A DNA stretch of 64,000 nucleotides. Origin: Bradyrhizobium sp. ORS 285. GTDB lineage: Bacteria; Pseudomonadota; Alphaproteobacteria; Rhizobiales; Xanthobacteraceae. The position numbers and the translations under genes are program-made. The notes below the pieces were generated by a model that saw nothing but the letters and a program-made list of their open reading frames with translations, was not told the DNA's origin and made no database searches. The DNA is taken from positions 1,798,001 through 1,862,000 of the forward strand of contig NZ_LT859959.1 in assembly GCF_900176205.1 (NCBI RefSeq), read 5' to 3'. Shown here piece by piece: positions 1 to 8,156 of the stretch (position 1 is its first letter; the number at the start of each line of letters is the position of its first letter).

Positions 1-189
1 GCCTTCCCATCGGAAGGTCAGTCGCCCCTTGATCACGACGAGCACCTCGTCCACCGGATGGGTGTGGAAGGCGTGAATCTTGCCGGCCGCATCGTGCTGC
101 AGCTCAATGCAGCCCTGCTTCGGCAGCAGCGCGAGGATGTCGGGGTCGAGCGCGAACTCGGTCTTCGTTCCAGCGATGATCTGGGTCAT
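1..189 (-). CDS. Cupin-domain protein, C-terminus beyond window edge
   Basis: This small cupin is cut by the left window edge; the 63 N-terminal residues are visible. It contains an exact cupin motif 1, G-X5-H-X-H-X3-E-X6-G, around FHTHPVDE, so the usual two His and one Glu metal ligands of the beta-barrel are present. The ATG at 189 overlaps the stop of the upstream YqcI/YcgG gene by four bases (ATGA), which implies translational coupling and makes it the fourth visible gene of a minus-strand operon. The cupin fold does not fix the reaction. Stand-alone cupins can be isomerases, dioxygenases or, next to N-hydroxylases, enzymes that rearrange N-hydroxylated substrates. That last role is inference from context only. 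Confidence 0.85.
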   Translation of the reverse strand, partial: MTQIIAGTKTEFALDPDILALLPKQGCIELQHDAAGKIHAFHTHPVDEVLVVIKGRLTFRWEG

Positions 190-947
190 GCGGCTTGCTC
201 CTTATCTCCGATGGACGATGGCTTGGCCTGCGCGAGCTGGTGAAACGGGCAGGCGGGCGGCGGCTGGTTGTCGTCGTAGAGGAAGTACTGCTTGAACTCC
301 CGGCCGTCGGGATTGCCGTAGCGGCCGAGCAGGGGGGAGGGCGACGTGGTGTCGAACGGCACCAGCCGCTTGCGCACCTCGCCGAATGCGTTGGCGGCCG
401 CCTGCTCGGTGCCGAGCATCCGTTCGAACACCCAGCGCGGCTGGAAGGTCAGCATGAACGCGCTCGAGCGCCGGCTCTGACGCATGACATGAGCGGGCGT
501 GCTGCAGACGACGAAGATCGGCTCGCCGGCGAACGAGAACTCCCACATCGGATGATCGACCGCCTGGGGAATCTCGGCAGGCCAGGGCTGCTTGTCGTTG
601 CGCGCGAGCTGATCGAGGATGCGCCAGAACTTCTTGTAGTAGGCATCGAGCGTCTGCACCGGGCGCGGGCGGGTGAACAGGACGAGCGAGGTGTTGGGTC
701 CGTGCGAGCGGCTCTCCGCGACGAACATGGCGAGCTGCTTGCCAAGAACGTCGATGTCGATCGGATCGAGAAACAGGTAGCGCAACTGATCGTGCCGATA
801 GCCCGCGACGCCGAAGACGCACGGAAAGGGTCTTGCTTCGCTGCTCATCTGAGCTTCGAATTCTGAAAACAAGACGCTCTGCCAGCTTCCGGCCTGATGA
901 CCGGACCGAACTTCGTCCTTTCTCAAATACAAACGCGACATACTCAC
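186..947 (-). CDS. YqcI/YcgG family protein, possible heme-dependent N-hydroxylase
   Basis: The 253-residue protein fits the YqcI/YcgG family by length and by its landmarks: PFPCVFGVAGYRHDQLRYLF near the N-terminus, NTSLVLF in the middle, and a Cys-Pro-Phe-His motif near the C-terminus. From memory of the family, characterised relatives include GntA of guanitoxin biosynthesis, a heme-dependent N-hydroxylase acting on a guanidino amino acid derivative. Whether this protein binds heme, and which residue ligates it, is inference. The gene lies 13 bases after the MFS transporter stop and overlaps the cupin start by four bases, so all three are probably one transcript. No signal peptide or membrane segment is evident, which suggests a cytoplasmic enzyme. 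The family call is firmer than the reaction. Confidence 0.8.
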   Translation of the reverse strand: MSMSRLYLRKDEVRSGHQAGSWQSVLFSEFEAQMSSEARPFPCVFGVAGYRHDQLRYLFLDPIDIDVLGKQLAMFVAESRSHGPNTSLVLFTRPRPVQTLDAYYKKFWRILDQLARNDKQPWPAEIPQAVDHPMWEFSFAGEPIFVVCSTPAHVMRQSRRSSAFMLTFQPRWVFERMLGTEQAAANAFGEVRKRLVPFDTTSPSPLLGRYGNPDGREFKQYFLYDDNQPPPACPFHQLAQAKPSSIGDKEQAA

Positions 948-960
948 CCTCTCTGTCTTT

Positions 961-2262
961 TTATATTTTCGTGTCCAGTATCAATTGGCGCCTCATCATC
1001 AGCGGGCCGATAATTCCCGGCAGCGACATCAGCAGAAGAATTGCGATCAGCGTTGCGTAGCCCGCGTCATTTGCGACCTTGCCCGCGCTCGCTCCGGCTC
1101 TGACATCAAGCCCGCTCGCGGCCACCATGGCGAAGGCGATGACCGGCTGCGCGAGTCCAGCAAACACGCCCGCGGACGTGGTGTTGATCGAGGCGCCGAC
1201 GCCGATCCGTTCTGCCGTGTAGAGATGCTTGGTGCATTTCAAGACCAGAGGAACCGTGCCGCCGGCGACCAGGCCCAGCACGGCGAAGACGACGCCGACA
1301 TAGATCAGGCCGAAATGATGCGCGACAACCGGCAGCAGCATCGCAACCAGCAGCATGCGCAGCAGGCTGATGCGGATCAGGGCCGCATCCAGCGAGCGCG
1401 TCCGATCGGCGGCATGGCCGAGAAAGATCGATCCGATCGCATTGCCGACCATGAAGGCGAGCAGAGGACCACCGGCCGCCGACGGCGAGATGCCGAAATA
1501 GTGCGACACCATCGGAATGCCCCACACGCCTGCGAGCGTCGTGACCACTGCGAAGTGCGATGCAAAGCTCATCGCGCAGCCCCAATTCGCGGCCGATCCG
1601 AGCGCATGCCAGCACGCCCGCAACACTCCTTGGAGTGTCGAGGACTTCGCATTCGCTGGAGCAGCCTTCAACGCGACCGAGGCGCAGGCGAGGTTTGCAA
1701 GGCCGATACCGGCAATGAAGAGGAAGCAGGCGCGCCAGCCGAAGCCGGTGACGGCGGCCGCGAGCGGTGTCGTGGCCACGACCCCGCCGACATAGCCCGA
1801 CACCTGGGAGATGCCGGACATCAGGCCGAAACGCTGGTCGGAGAAGCTCTGCGCGACGAGCTTCAACAACGCGGTGAACACCAGCGCATCGCCGCACGCC
1901 ATGATCACGCGCGCGATGAAGACGTCGAGCAGGTTGGGCGACAGCGCAAAGGCGCCACTGCCGAGCACGGAGGCCGTCATGCTGCAGAGGACAACGCGCT
2001 TGACGCCGAAACGATCGACGAGCACGCCGGCCGGAATCTGCATCAGCGTGTAGCCCCAGAAGTAGCTCGAGGCGAGCATCGCGACGCCGGAGGCATCGGT
2101 GCCGAAGTCGCGCATGAAGCTGAGGCCGATGGTCTGCGGCGACATCCGCTGCAGAAAGGCGATCGCATAGGCGAACGCGACGGTTCCCCACGCGACATAG
2201 GCGCGATCGGCAATCCTCAGCGGAGACGAGGAGATGACGGCGTGTTGTCCAACCGCGGCCAT
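961..2262 (-). CDS. MFS transporter
   Basis: This 433-residue protein is almost wholly hydrophobic with about twelve membrane segments. Loop signatures of the major facilitator superfamily are visible: GVLVDRFGVKRV between segments 2 and 3, and GHAADRTRS in the matching loop of the second half. The ATG at 2262 shares one base with the stop of the upstream acyltransferase gene (TGATG), so I chose it over an in-frame extension to 2460 that would run deep into that gene. The substrate is not evident. As the gene sits between an acyltransferase and a putative N-hydroxylase, it may export the product of the operon or import its precursor; both are inference. Confidence 0.9.
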   Translation of the reverse strand: MAAVGQHAVISSSPLRIADRAYVAWGTVAFAYAIAFLQRMSPQTIGLSFMRDFGTDASGVAMLASSYFWGYTLMQIPAGVLVDRFGVKRVVLCSMTASVLGSGAFALSPNLLDVFIARVIMACGDALVFTALLKLVAQSFSDQRFGLMSGISQVSGYVGGVVATTPLAAAVTGFGWRACFLFIAGIGLANLACASVALKAAPANAKSSTLQGVLRACWHALGSAANWGCAMSFASHFAVVTTLAGVWGIPMVSHYFGISPSAAGGPLLAFMVGNAIGSIFLGHAADRTRSLDAALIRISLLRMLLVAMLLPVVAHHFGLIYVGVVFAVLGLVAGGTVPLVLKCTKHLYTAERIGVGASINTTSAGVFAGLAQPVIAFAMVAASGLDVRAGASAGKVANDAGYATLIAILLLMSLPGIIGPLMMRRQLILDTKI

Positions 2263-2972
2263 CACACCCTCGCATAGCCAACGGAGAACAGGGCGTCGGC
2301 CGAGTTCGGGATGACCCGCGACATCGCCGTTTCGACCAGCGAGGCCGTCCCGTGATAGTCCTGCCGGATGTGCTCGATGTGTCCGTAGGCGCCGCGCATG
2401 ATCATGCCGGGCACCTCGAGCGGCTTGCCCGGATAGAGTGTCGCGCACATCTCGACGCACGCTGCCTGCAACTCGGGATCGGCCGCATCATCGAGCAGCG
2501 AGGGCGCGACCTTCTCACAGATCTTGGCGTTGGCCGCCCAGACGATCGGGTTGCGCGTGCGCCATCCGTAGAGAATTTCGTTGCTGCGCGCAGCACAACC
2601 GGGGTGCTTGAGAATCTGCGACGTGAAGAACCCATACAGACCACGGCCCTGGTGCGCGGGCAGCACTTCGGTCCCACTGCGGTAGATGGCCAGGCGCTGT
2701 GCGATGGTCATCACGCGGTAGACGGAGAAGGCCACCAGTCCGATGTGATCGTAGACCAGAACGAGGCTGTATTTGCTGTCGAATGGCGATGCGGCCGCAG
2801 TCCAGTGAGGTTCGATTGCTTTCCAGTTAATGGCAATGATCGAATTCATCGCATCCATGATCGGTCGCCGATCGGACTCGGCAATCTCGGACGCGTCGGG
2901 AAAGCTGTAGACGGTGTAGTCGTCCCAGGGCGAAGCGACGGTCGGATAGTGGCCGTCCAGGTTGTGCGACAT
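2262..2972 (-). CDS. GNAT-like acyltransferase
   Basis: The 236-residue protein carries the acetyl-CoA pyrophosphate-binding pattern of GNAT enzymes (VLPAHQGRGLYGFF, matching Q/R-x-x-G-x-G/A) after a hydrophobic beta-strand region. The C-terminal half does not match a family I recognise. An upstream in-frame start at 3056 exists, but it would overlap the divergent regulator gene, so the ATG at 2972 is preferred. It is the first gene of the minus-strand operon GNAT, MFS, YqcI/YcgG, cupin. Its likely role is acyl transfer to a small molecule or amino acid in that pathway; the acceptor is unknown. Self-resistance by acetylation is an alternative role. Confidence 0.75.
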   Translation of the reverse strand: MSHNLDGHYPTVASPWDDYTVYSFPDASEIAESDRRPIMDAMNSIIAINWKAIEPHWTAAASPFDSKYSLVLVYDHIGLVAFSVYRVMTIAQRLAIYRSGTEVLPAHQGRGLYGFFTSQILKHPGCAARSNEILYGWRTRNPIVWAANAKICEKVAPSLLDDAADPELQAACVEMCATLYPGKPLEVPGMIMRGAYGHIEHIRQDYHGTASLVETAMSRVIPNSADALFSVGYARV

Positions 2973-3036
2973 CGCGTGAACTCCAACACTGCACGTTGAG
3001 CTATACAGGCCGCGCTCCGATGGCTTAAAGGACAAT

Positions 3037-4056
3037 ATGCCCTCGAATTCTGCCAACTCCGTCCGACGTGCCGCAGTGCGGCGAGACAGTGCCGAGCGAC
3101 GGCTGGCGATCTTCGCTTTCCCCGGGGTGACGCTGCTCGACGTCTCCGGGCCGGCCCAGGTGTTCGCTGAGCTCAGTGAGATCGAGCTGCCGGGTCCCGG
3201 CTATGCGTTGACCTACGTCTCCAGGGAGGGCGGGCTGGTGCCGACCGATGTCGGCCTGATGATCGACACTGCGCCGCTGTCAGCGATGAGCCCGCAGGAG
3301 ATCGATACGCTGCTGATCCCGGGCGGTCCGGGCATCTGGAAGCTGCGGCAGGACGAGACCGCGATGCGGTGGATCGGCGAGGTGCTCCCCGGCGCCCGGC
3401 GCATCGCCTCGGTCTGCCTCGGTGCGTTTGCCCTGGCGTGGGTCGGGGCCCTCGAAGGCAAGCGGGCCGCGACGCATTGGCGCTACTGCCCTCGGTTGCA
3501 GGACAGCTTCCCGAACGTGAAAGTCGAGCCAGACGCGATCTTCGTGCAGGACGGACGCGTGTGGTCATCCGCAGGCGTCAGCGCCGGCATCGATCTGGCG
3601 CTGGCGATGATCGAGGAGGATTTCGGCCACACCATCGCGCTCGACGTGGCGCGGCGGCTCGTCGTGTTCCTGAAGCGGCCGGGCGGACAGAGTCAGTTCT
3701 CGACCGTGCTGGCGGCGCAGGCCTCCGACGTCGAGGGCCGCTTCAGCGCGCTGCATGCCTGGATCATCGAGAACATCGCCAGCGATCTTCGCGTGGAGGC
3801 GCTGGCGGCGAAAGCGGGCATGACGCCGCGAACCTTTGCGCGCACCTATGCCAGCCGGACCGGCATGACGCCGGCTCAGGGCGTGGAAGCGCTGAGGGTG
3901 GAGACGGCGCGTCTGCTGCTCGAAAGCCGGCAGGTTGATAGTGTGGTCGAGGTGGCCAAGCGGGCGGGGTTCGGCGATGACGAGCGTATGCGGCGCGCGT
4001 TCCTCCGGCATCTCGGTGTGTCGCCCTCGGAGTATCGCCGCCGCTTCTCGGGGTAA
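3037..4056 (+). CDS. GlxA family AraC-type transcriptional regulator
   Basis: The protein of 339 residues joins an N-terminal DJ-1/PfpI-like domain (about residues 20-205) to a C-terminal AraC helix-turn-helix domain (about 235-339). The nucleophile-elbow Cys127 lies in ASVCLGAFAL and ATHWRY follows at 145-150, both typical of GlxA regulators. The AraC signature GFGDDERMRRAFLRHLGVSP is intact. An AAAGGA ribosome-binding site lies just before the ATG. Known members (ArgR, GbdR and CdhR of Pseudomonas) sense arginine, betaine or carnitine-type nitrogen compounds. The gene is divergent from the GNAT-MFS-YqcI-cupin operon with a 64-base gap, so it is the likely regulator of that operon; this is inference. 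Confidence 0.92.
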   Translation: MPSNSANSVRRAAVRRDSAERRLAIFAFPGVTLLDVSGPAQVFAELSEIELPGPGYALTYVSREGGLVPTDVGLMIDTAPLSAMSPQEIDTLLIPGGPGIWKLRQDETAMRWIGEVLPGARRIASVCLGAFALAWVGALEGKRAATHWRYCPRLQDSFPNVKVEPDAIFVQDGRVWSSAGVSAGIDLALAMIEEDFGHTIALDVARRLVVFLKRPGGQSQFSTVLAAQASDVEGRFSALHAWIIENIASDLRVEALAAKAGMTPRTFARTYASRTGMTPAQGVEALRVETARLLLESRQVDSVVEVAKRAGFGDDERMRRAFLRHLGVSPSEYRRRFSG

Positions 4057-4247
4057 TGCCGGATGCGCTCCGCGGTAATCGGTGGTCGCCGGGGCGCTTC
4101 GCTTTGCTTTCAGGTTAATCCGGCTGCGCGCGTTGGGGCCGCGGCGGCCACGCCGTCTACGATCGATCTAAGGCTTCAGTAGAATGCCGCGTGTATAAAA
4201 GCGGAAATTGAATCCGATCGGTTCGCCGCAGCAGCGGGGACAGTCCA

Positions 4248-4556
4248 ATGACCAACATCGTTCCGTTTCGCCCGCGCGCCGTCTCGCTTCGTGCCAGCCT
4301 CACGACGGCTGACGAGGAGGCCGTTGTTGTTGCTGCCACAGGAGCTGGCCGGCTCGAGGCGCCGCGCCGCGGCGTTACGGGATCGCGAGACGATCTCAGG
4401 AGGACGGTGCTGCTGCTGGATCTTGCTCTGCAGCACGCGCGCGAACTCGCGGAGCTCGTGACCGACGAACGGATGCGCGGCCTGTTCGATCGGCACCTCG
4501 CCTCCATCGAGTATTCGCTGCAGATCGCGCGCGAGCGCATGGCGGCCTCCACCTAG
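4248..4556 (+). CDS. Small hypothetical protein (102 aa)
   Basis: I do not recognise this protein. It has a basic, disordered N-terminal third and a C-terminal two-thirds (from about residue 48) that looks like two or three amphipathic helices (TVLLLDLALQHARELAELV). There is no signal peptide. A GGGGACAG ribosome-binding site precedes the ATG. It lies about 90 bases upstream of a phasin gene on the same strand, so co-transcription is possible. The 190 bases before it, back to the GlxA-type gene, hold nothing I can name. Confidence 0.65.
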   Translation: MTNIVPFRPRAVSLRASLTTADEEAVVVAATGAGRLEAPRRGVTGSRDDLRRTVLLLDLALQHARELAELVTDERMRGLFDRHLASIEYSLQIARERMAAST

Positions 4557-4645
4557 CAACCGCCATGCGGTGTCCGTCGCGTGCATTTGCACGGCGACGG
4601 CGCGGGCCGGATGTGGTAGTTGGGTCTGTCGTGGAGGACGCAATA

Positions 4646-4999
4646 ATGACCCAAACCAAACTGGAAGTGCCCGCCGAACTGCGCGACCTCGCGGAAAAGA
4701 CCATCTCACAGGCGGAAAGAGCCTTCGAGATGTTCTTCGACGCGGCCGGCAAATCGATCTCGACGGTTCCTGGGCCCGCCGCTGATATGTCCAAGCAGGC
4801 GCTCACCCTCACCGAACAGAACATCAAGACCGCCTTCGAGCATGCGCGAAAGCTCGTTCATGCGACCGAGCTGGAGGAGGCGATGCGGATTCAGTCCGAA
4901 TTCCTGCGCAGCCAGTTCACCAACGCGGGCGAACATATGAAGACGATCACGAGCAGCATCATGTCTGCCGCGAGCAAGGCGACTGAGCCCAAGTCCTGA
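4646..4999 (+). CDS. Phasin family protein
   Basis: The 117-residue protein is helical, low in cysteine and aromatics, and reads as a phasin (Phasin_2 type): AERAFEMFFDAAGKSISTVPG followed by heptad-like helices through residue 110. Phasins coat polyhydroxyalkanoate granules in the cytoplasm and control granule number and size. A GGAGG ribosome-binding site at 4633-4637 fixes the ATG at 4646; a longer in-frame reading starts upstream but lacks such a site. The PHA synthase of this window lies 17 kb away with its own phasin-like partner, so this is a separate granule protein. No FNR/FixK-type box is visible upstream. Confidence 0.85.
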   Translation: MTQTKLEVPAELRDLAEKTISQAERAFEMFFDAAGKSISTVPGPAADMSKQALTLTEQNIKTAFEHARKLVHATELEEAMRIQSEFLRSQFTNAGEHMKTITSSIMSAASKATEPKS

Positions 5000-5088
5000 G
5001 TGACACCTGAGCCGTTGCGGTGCGACGGCAGTAGGAGACGGGATCGGCGGCCGTGGGGCCGCCGTCACGCACAGGCGGGCTTGGCGGC

Positions 5089-5403
5089 TTACTTGCGCAG
5101 CGAGCCGATATAGGCGGCGATATCGGCCGCTTCCAGGCGGTTGAGCGGGAAGCTCGGCATCTTCGGATGCGGGTCGAGCAGGAAGAAGGCGACCTTCTCA
5201 GGCGTGAAGTCCGCCTTCTGCGCGATCTCCGCGAAGGACGGAACGTCGGCGCTGGCCTGCTTCTGCGTCCCTTCGATGAGGTGGCATGAGGCGCACCAGC
5301 GCCGGGCGAGGTCGGCGCCATGATCCGCATCCGCGGCCCACACCGATGTCGAGGCCGCAGTTGCTGTCACAAGCGTCAAAACTCTGATCATCGAGGTGCG
5401 CAT
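5089..5403 (-). CDS. Small periplasmic c-type cytochrome
   Basis: The 104-residue precursor has a Sec signal peptide ending near residue 23 (SVWA-ADADH) and one heme c motif, CASCH, with the distal Met probably in HPKMPSF. It fits class I cytochromes c of about 80 mature residues and ends in the usual helix ADIAAYIGSLRK. Such proteins shuttle electrons in the periplasm; the partner cannot be told from context. It resembles the second small cytochrome of the window (33178-33495), which differs in having an FNR-type box upstream. The 155 bases between its start and the next gene hold nothing recognised. Confidence 0.88.
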   Translation of the reverse strand: MRTSMIRVLTLVTATAASTSVWAADADHGADLARRWCASCHLIEGTQKQASADVPSFAEIAQKADFTPEKVAFFLLDPHPKMPSFPLNRLEAADIAAYIGSLRK

Positions 5404-5558
5404 CCAAGAACTCCCGAGCGTGTCTGTGTTGGGGAGCGCGCCAAGCGTCCGCCGCTGAGCGGACGACGGTGGCTCCCGAGGTGATTTGTCGCAACGAAGA
5501 TGCTGATCTCGTAGCGCATCGGTGAAGGTGTGGGGCCGCGCTGCCGAGATCCGCGGCG

Positions 5559-5693
5559 TCAGTTACAGCACGACCTGGGAAAATGGGACAGGTCGATTCG
5601 GCTGACGATCGACTTCAACAGGCTGCCGAGCCGGCGCAGCCAAGTCGGATGGGGCGAGGGGACAGCCGTCAGTTCGTCTGCAACGTAGGACAT
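5559..5693 (-). CDS. Small hypothetical protein (44 aa)
   Basis: A 44-residue frame starts at an ATG behind a good GGGAGGG ribosome-binding site about seven bases away. The product has a basic amphipathic middle (WLRRLGSLLKSIVSRI) and ends in a Cys pair (SCCN). I do not recognise it. It overlaps the end of the zinc-ribbon gene at 5669-5872 by 25 bases, suggesting the two are co-transcribed. The strong ribosome-binding site is the main reason to list it. Confidence 0.5.
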   Translation of the reverse strand: MSYVADELTAVPSPHPTWLRRLGSLLKSIVSRIDLSHFPRSCCN

Positions 5694-5872
5694 CTCGCGC
5701 CCTCCCTGTCGCTCAGCAATTTCCCGGTGCACGTATTGACGAGGTGCAGGCGCCCGCATGCTGGACATGCGACCGCCTCGTACGAATCAGCATCGGCCGC
5801 GAGCGACGTCGCGGCCAATCCGATCTGCACGTTCGATCCCGTCTGGGAGCAGCGAAAAACGAGAGTTTCCAT
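5669..5872 (-). CDS. Small zinc-ribbon-like protein
   Basis: The 67-residue protein starts METLVFRCSQTGSNV and carries a second cysteine pair in ACPACGRLH, so it has a C-x-x-T-G half and a C-x-x-C-G half like a minimal zinc ribbon. I recall similar short proteins from Bradyrhizobium but know no function. An alternative start lies seven codons upstream at 5893. A perfect FNR/FixK-type palindrome (5906-5919) lies 34 bases before the ATG at 5872, so low-oxygen control is likely. The end overlaps the 44-residue gene downstream. Confidence 0.7.
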   Translation of the reverse strand: METLVFRCSQTGSNVQIGLAATSLAADADSYEAVACPACGRLHLVNTCTGKLLSDREGARCPTLQTN

Positions 5873-5905
5873 GACCTGACCATGACGGATCACGGCGCAA
5901 AAGCC

Positions 5906-5919
5906 TTGATCTGTCTCAA
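5906..5919. promoter_or_regulatory. FNR/FixK-type box
   Basis: TTGATCTGTCTCAA matches TTGA-N6-TCAA, the half-site pair recognised by FNR/FixK regulators. It lies 34 bases before the start of the zinc-ribbon gene (minus strand), one of nine such boxes in gaps between genes in this window. Confidence 0.6.
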
Positions 5920-5971
5920 CAGGCTGGAAACGGCTCTCTCGGCCGATGGCGTGCTTAAGAGGACGCGAGCG

Positions 5972-6220
5972 TCAGGTCAGACCGTGGGAGGTCGCCTTCG
6001 CCAGCTCCATGCGCTCGGCCACGCTTGCCGCGGGAACCGAGCCCGTCTGGCTGGCGCGCAGCGCGGCATCGATCTTTGACTTCACGCGCCGGGCGGCCAG
6101 CGCCGCGAGCCTGGTCTGGGTGCGTCCGGTTTTGACCTGGTCGCCGAACTCGTACCGCCATTCCCAAATGTCCGGCTCAGCAGTCGCGACGACCGTATAT
6201 TGGACACCTCGGTGGATCAC
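5972..6220 (-). CDS. Small hypothetical protein (82 aa)
   Basis: The product reads as a small globular protein with an N-terminal beta-rich part (YTVVATAEPDIWEWRYEFG) and a basic C-terminal helix (RLAALAARRVKSKIDAALR). I do not recognise the family. The likely start is the GTG at 6220, because an AGGGGGG ribosome-binding site lies four bases before it; the ATG at 6244 has none. It is on the same strand as the small genes downstream, about 100 bases from the zinc-ribbon gene. Confidence 0.65.
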   Translation of the reverse strand: MIHRGVQYTVVATAEPDIWEWRYEFGDQVKTGRTQTRLAALAARRVKSKIDAALRASQTGSVPAASVAERMELAKATSHGLT

Positions 6221-6521
6221 GGAACCCCCCTTTAACACTTCCACTGCAAGTCAACGTCTAACCAACCTACAATCAATCCGGGCAACTACGGGACTGGAAC
6301 AATTGCCACCAGAGCGACGGTAATCTGGTTAACACCACCATGCCGACAATGTTCCCGACCTTCGCAGTTCCCGTGCATTTCTGCGGTTCGCGCGGTGCGA
6401 AAAACGCGTGGCGCGCCTCGGTTGACTGAGCAAAGGTGTTGGACGCTGAAATGGGACGAGATCTGGCGGCGGGACGTTCGGTTCCCATCATGGTCGGCGA
6501 TCAAAGGCGAGGCTCAACGTG

Positions 6522-7676
6522 ATGGCGGTTGATCGTGCCTCGGCGCTCCCAGATGGTGGCGTCGTCCCACACCGCAACGGCCGTCGCGACCTCCGGCTCG
6601 ATGCGTGCCGCGGCTTGGCGCTGTGGTTCATCTTCGTCGATCATGTGCCGGACAATTCGCTGGCGTGGCTGACGTTGCGCAATTACGGCTTCAGCGACAC
6701 GTCGGAAGTGTTCGTCTTCATCTCCGGCTACACCTGCATGCTGGCCTATGGCGGCGCGGTGGGGAAGCAGGGGTGGGCGACGACGGTGGTGCGCGCGTTG
6801 CGGCGGGCCTGGGAGATCTATGCGGCATTTCTGGTGCTGCTGCTCGCTTATGCGGCACTGGTATGGGTGGTCGGCGGCGGCACCCGCTTCGTCGACGAGA
6901 CCAACACCGGGTTCTTCTTTCGCGAGCCCGGTCCCACGCTGGTGCACGTCGCACTGCTGCAGTTCGCGCCCGTCAACACCGACATCCTGCTGACTTTTGC
7001 CATCCTGCACATCTGCTTTCCCTTGGTGTTGTGGCTCATGATGACCAGCGCGACGCTGACTCTGGTCCTCTCGTTCCTGCTGTATCTGATGGTTCAGCTG
7101 TTCAGCTGGCAGGTGCCGGCATGGCCGAGCGGCGAACTCTATTTCAATCCGTTCGCGTGGCAGTTCCTGTTCGTGATCGGCGCTTGGTACGCCTATGTCG
7201 GCACCTCATATCTGCGGCCGATCCTGAACTCGCGGACGCTGTTGCTGATCGCGCTCGTCTATCTCGGATTCAGCTTGTTCATTGCGCTGAGCTGGGAATT
7301 CAAGAGTCTCGAAAGCCTGATCCCGCAGGCGATCACGAGCCTGATCTATCCGATCTACAAGAGCCATCTGGCTCCCGTCCGGCTGCTGCACTTCCTGTCG
7401 CTGGCCTTCGTGGTCTCGCGGCTGGCGCCGTTGGAGTGGAAGGGACCGGTGCGCCCGCTGATGGCTGCGATGATCAGGTGCGGTGAGAACTCGCTGTCGA
7501 TGTATTGCCTCGGCGTGCTCCTGGCCTTCCTGGGCCAGGTCGTGCTGACGGACGTCTCGAGTGGATTTGCCATGCAGCTCGCGATCAGCTTCGCAGGCAT
7601 CGCGATCATGGTCGTCGCTGCGACGCTGCTGACGTGGGAGTCGCAACTCGACCGACGCGGGCCGCGGTTGTTCTGA
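6522..7676 (+). CDS. OpgC-family membrane acyltransferase
   Basis: This 384-residue integral membrane protein has about ten hydrophobic segments and the N-terminal signature RRDLRLDACRGLALWFIFVDH, typical of OpgC proteins. In characterised alphaproteobacterial cases OpgC adds succinyl groups to periplasmic osmoregulated glucans. Length and the invariant-looking Arg, Asp and His of the first segment agree with the family. I start at the ATG at 6522 rather than the adjoining GTG at 6519. No glucan synthesis gene (opgG, opgH) lies nearby, and the neighbours on both sides are on the other strand, so it is a single-gene unit here. The exact donor and acceptor are inferred. Confidence 0.88.
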   Translation: MAVDRASALPDGGVVPHRNGRRDLRLDACRGLALWFIFVDHVPDNSLAWLTLRNYGFSDTSEVFVFISGYTCMLAYGGAVGKQGWATTVVRALRRAWEIYAAFLVLLLAYAALVWVVGGGTRFVDETNTGFFFREPGPTLVHVALLQFAPVNTDILLTFAILHICFPLVLWLMMTSATLTLVLSFLLYLMVQLFSWQVPAWPSGELYFNPFAWQFLFVIGAWYAYVGTSYLRPILNSRTLLLIALVYLGFSLFIALSWEFKSLESLIPQAITSLIYPIYKSHLAPVRLLHFLSLAFVVSRLAPLEWKGPVRPLMAAMIRCGENSLSMYCLGVLLAFLGQVVLTDVSSGFAMQLAISFAGIAIMVVAATLLTWESQLDRRGPRLF

Positions 7677-7682
7677 TCGCCG

Positions 7683-7967
7683 TCAGCGCCGCCGTGCGAC
7701 GACGACGCCGCACAGGAAGGCGACGAACAGGCTGGCGAGCGGTGCCTCGCGCGTGATCGCGCTCAACGTGGACAGGGCTGTCCCGGGACGCCGCGCCTCG
7801 TCAGCCGCACGGCTCAGCCTGTCAACGGCCGCACCCAGGGTGCCCATCATCTCGCCCAGGGAGCGAGACATGTCGGTCGCCGCGTCGAGCGCGCGTTCGG
7901 CGACGCCCGGCTGCGGAGGTGGTTCGAACGGTTCGCTGCTCACTTTCGTTGCCTTCTCGACGCCCAT
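7683..7967 (-). CDS. Small membrane-anchored hypothetical protein (94 aa)
   Basis: The product has an acidic and proline-rich N-terminus, a middle helix with heptad-like spacing (MSRSLGEMMGTLGAAVDRL) and a single C-terminal hydrophobic segment (SLFVAFLCGVVVA) ending in arginines. This layout resembles DUF883/ElaB-type tail-anchored proteins, but the similarity is only architectural. It is convergent with the OpgC gene, with six bases between the stops. No regulator site is evident in the 190 bases upstream. Confidence 0.6.
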   Translation of the reverse strand: MGVEKATKVSSEPFEPPPQPGVAERALDAATDMSRSLGEMMGTLGAAVDRLSRAADEARRPGTALSTLSAITREAPLASLFVAFLCGVVVARRR

Positions 7968-8156
7968 CGGCCGGATTGAAATGTCACCCTCGGTGAGATT
8001 CGACCTCGGGCGCTGACGTTCCAGAAAATGCCGGCTGGCGCGATTGGTTCCGTGTTGGACCGGCAGGTCTCGAATCCGGTGGATCGTCGAACGAGGGGCG
8101 GGTCGTTGCAGCGCCGGACCCGTTATGGTCGGGTGCGCGTGTGAAAGGATCTAGCC

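Noticed and set aside
985..2277. Long plus-strand frame opposite the MFS transporter
   Set aside because: Antisense to a clear transporter; composition is Arg/Asp/His-rich as expected of a shadow frame.
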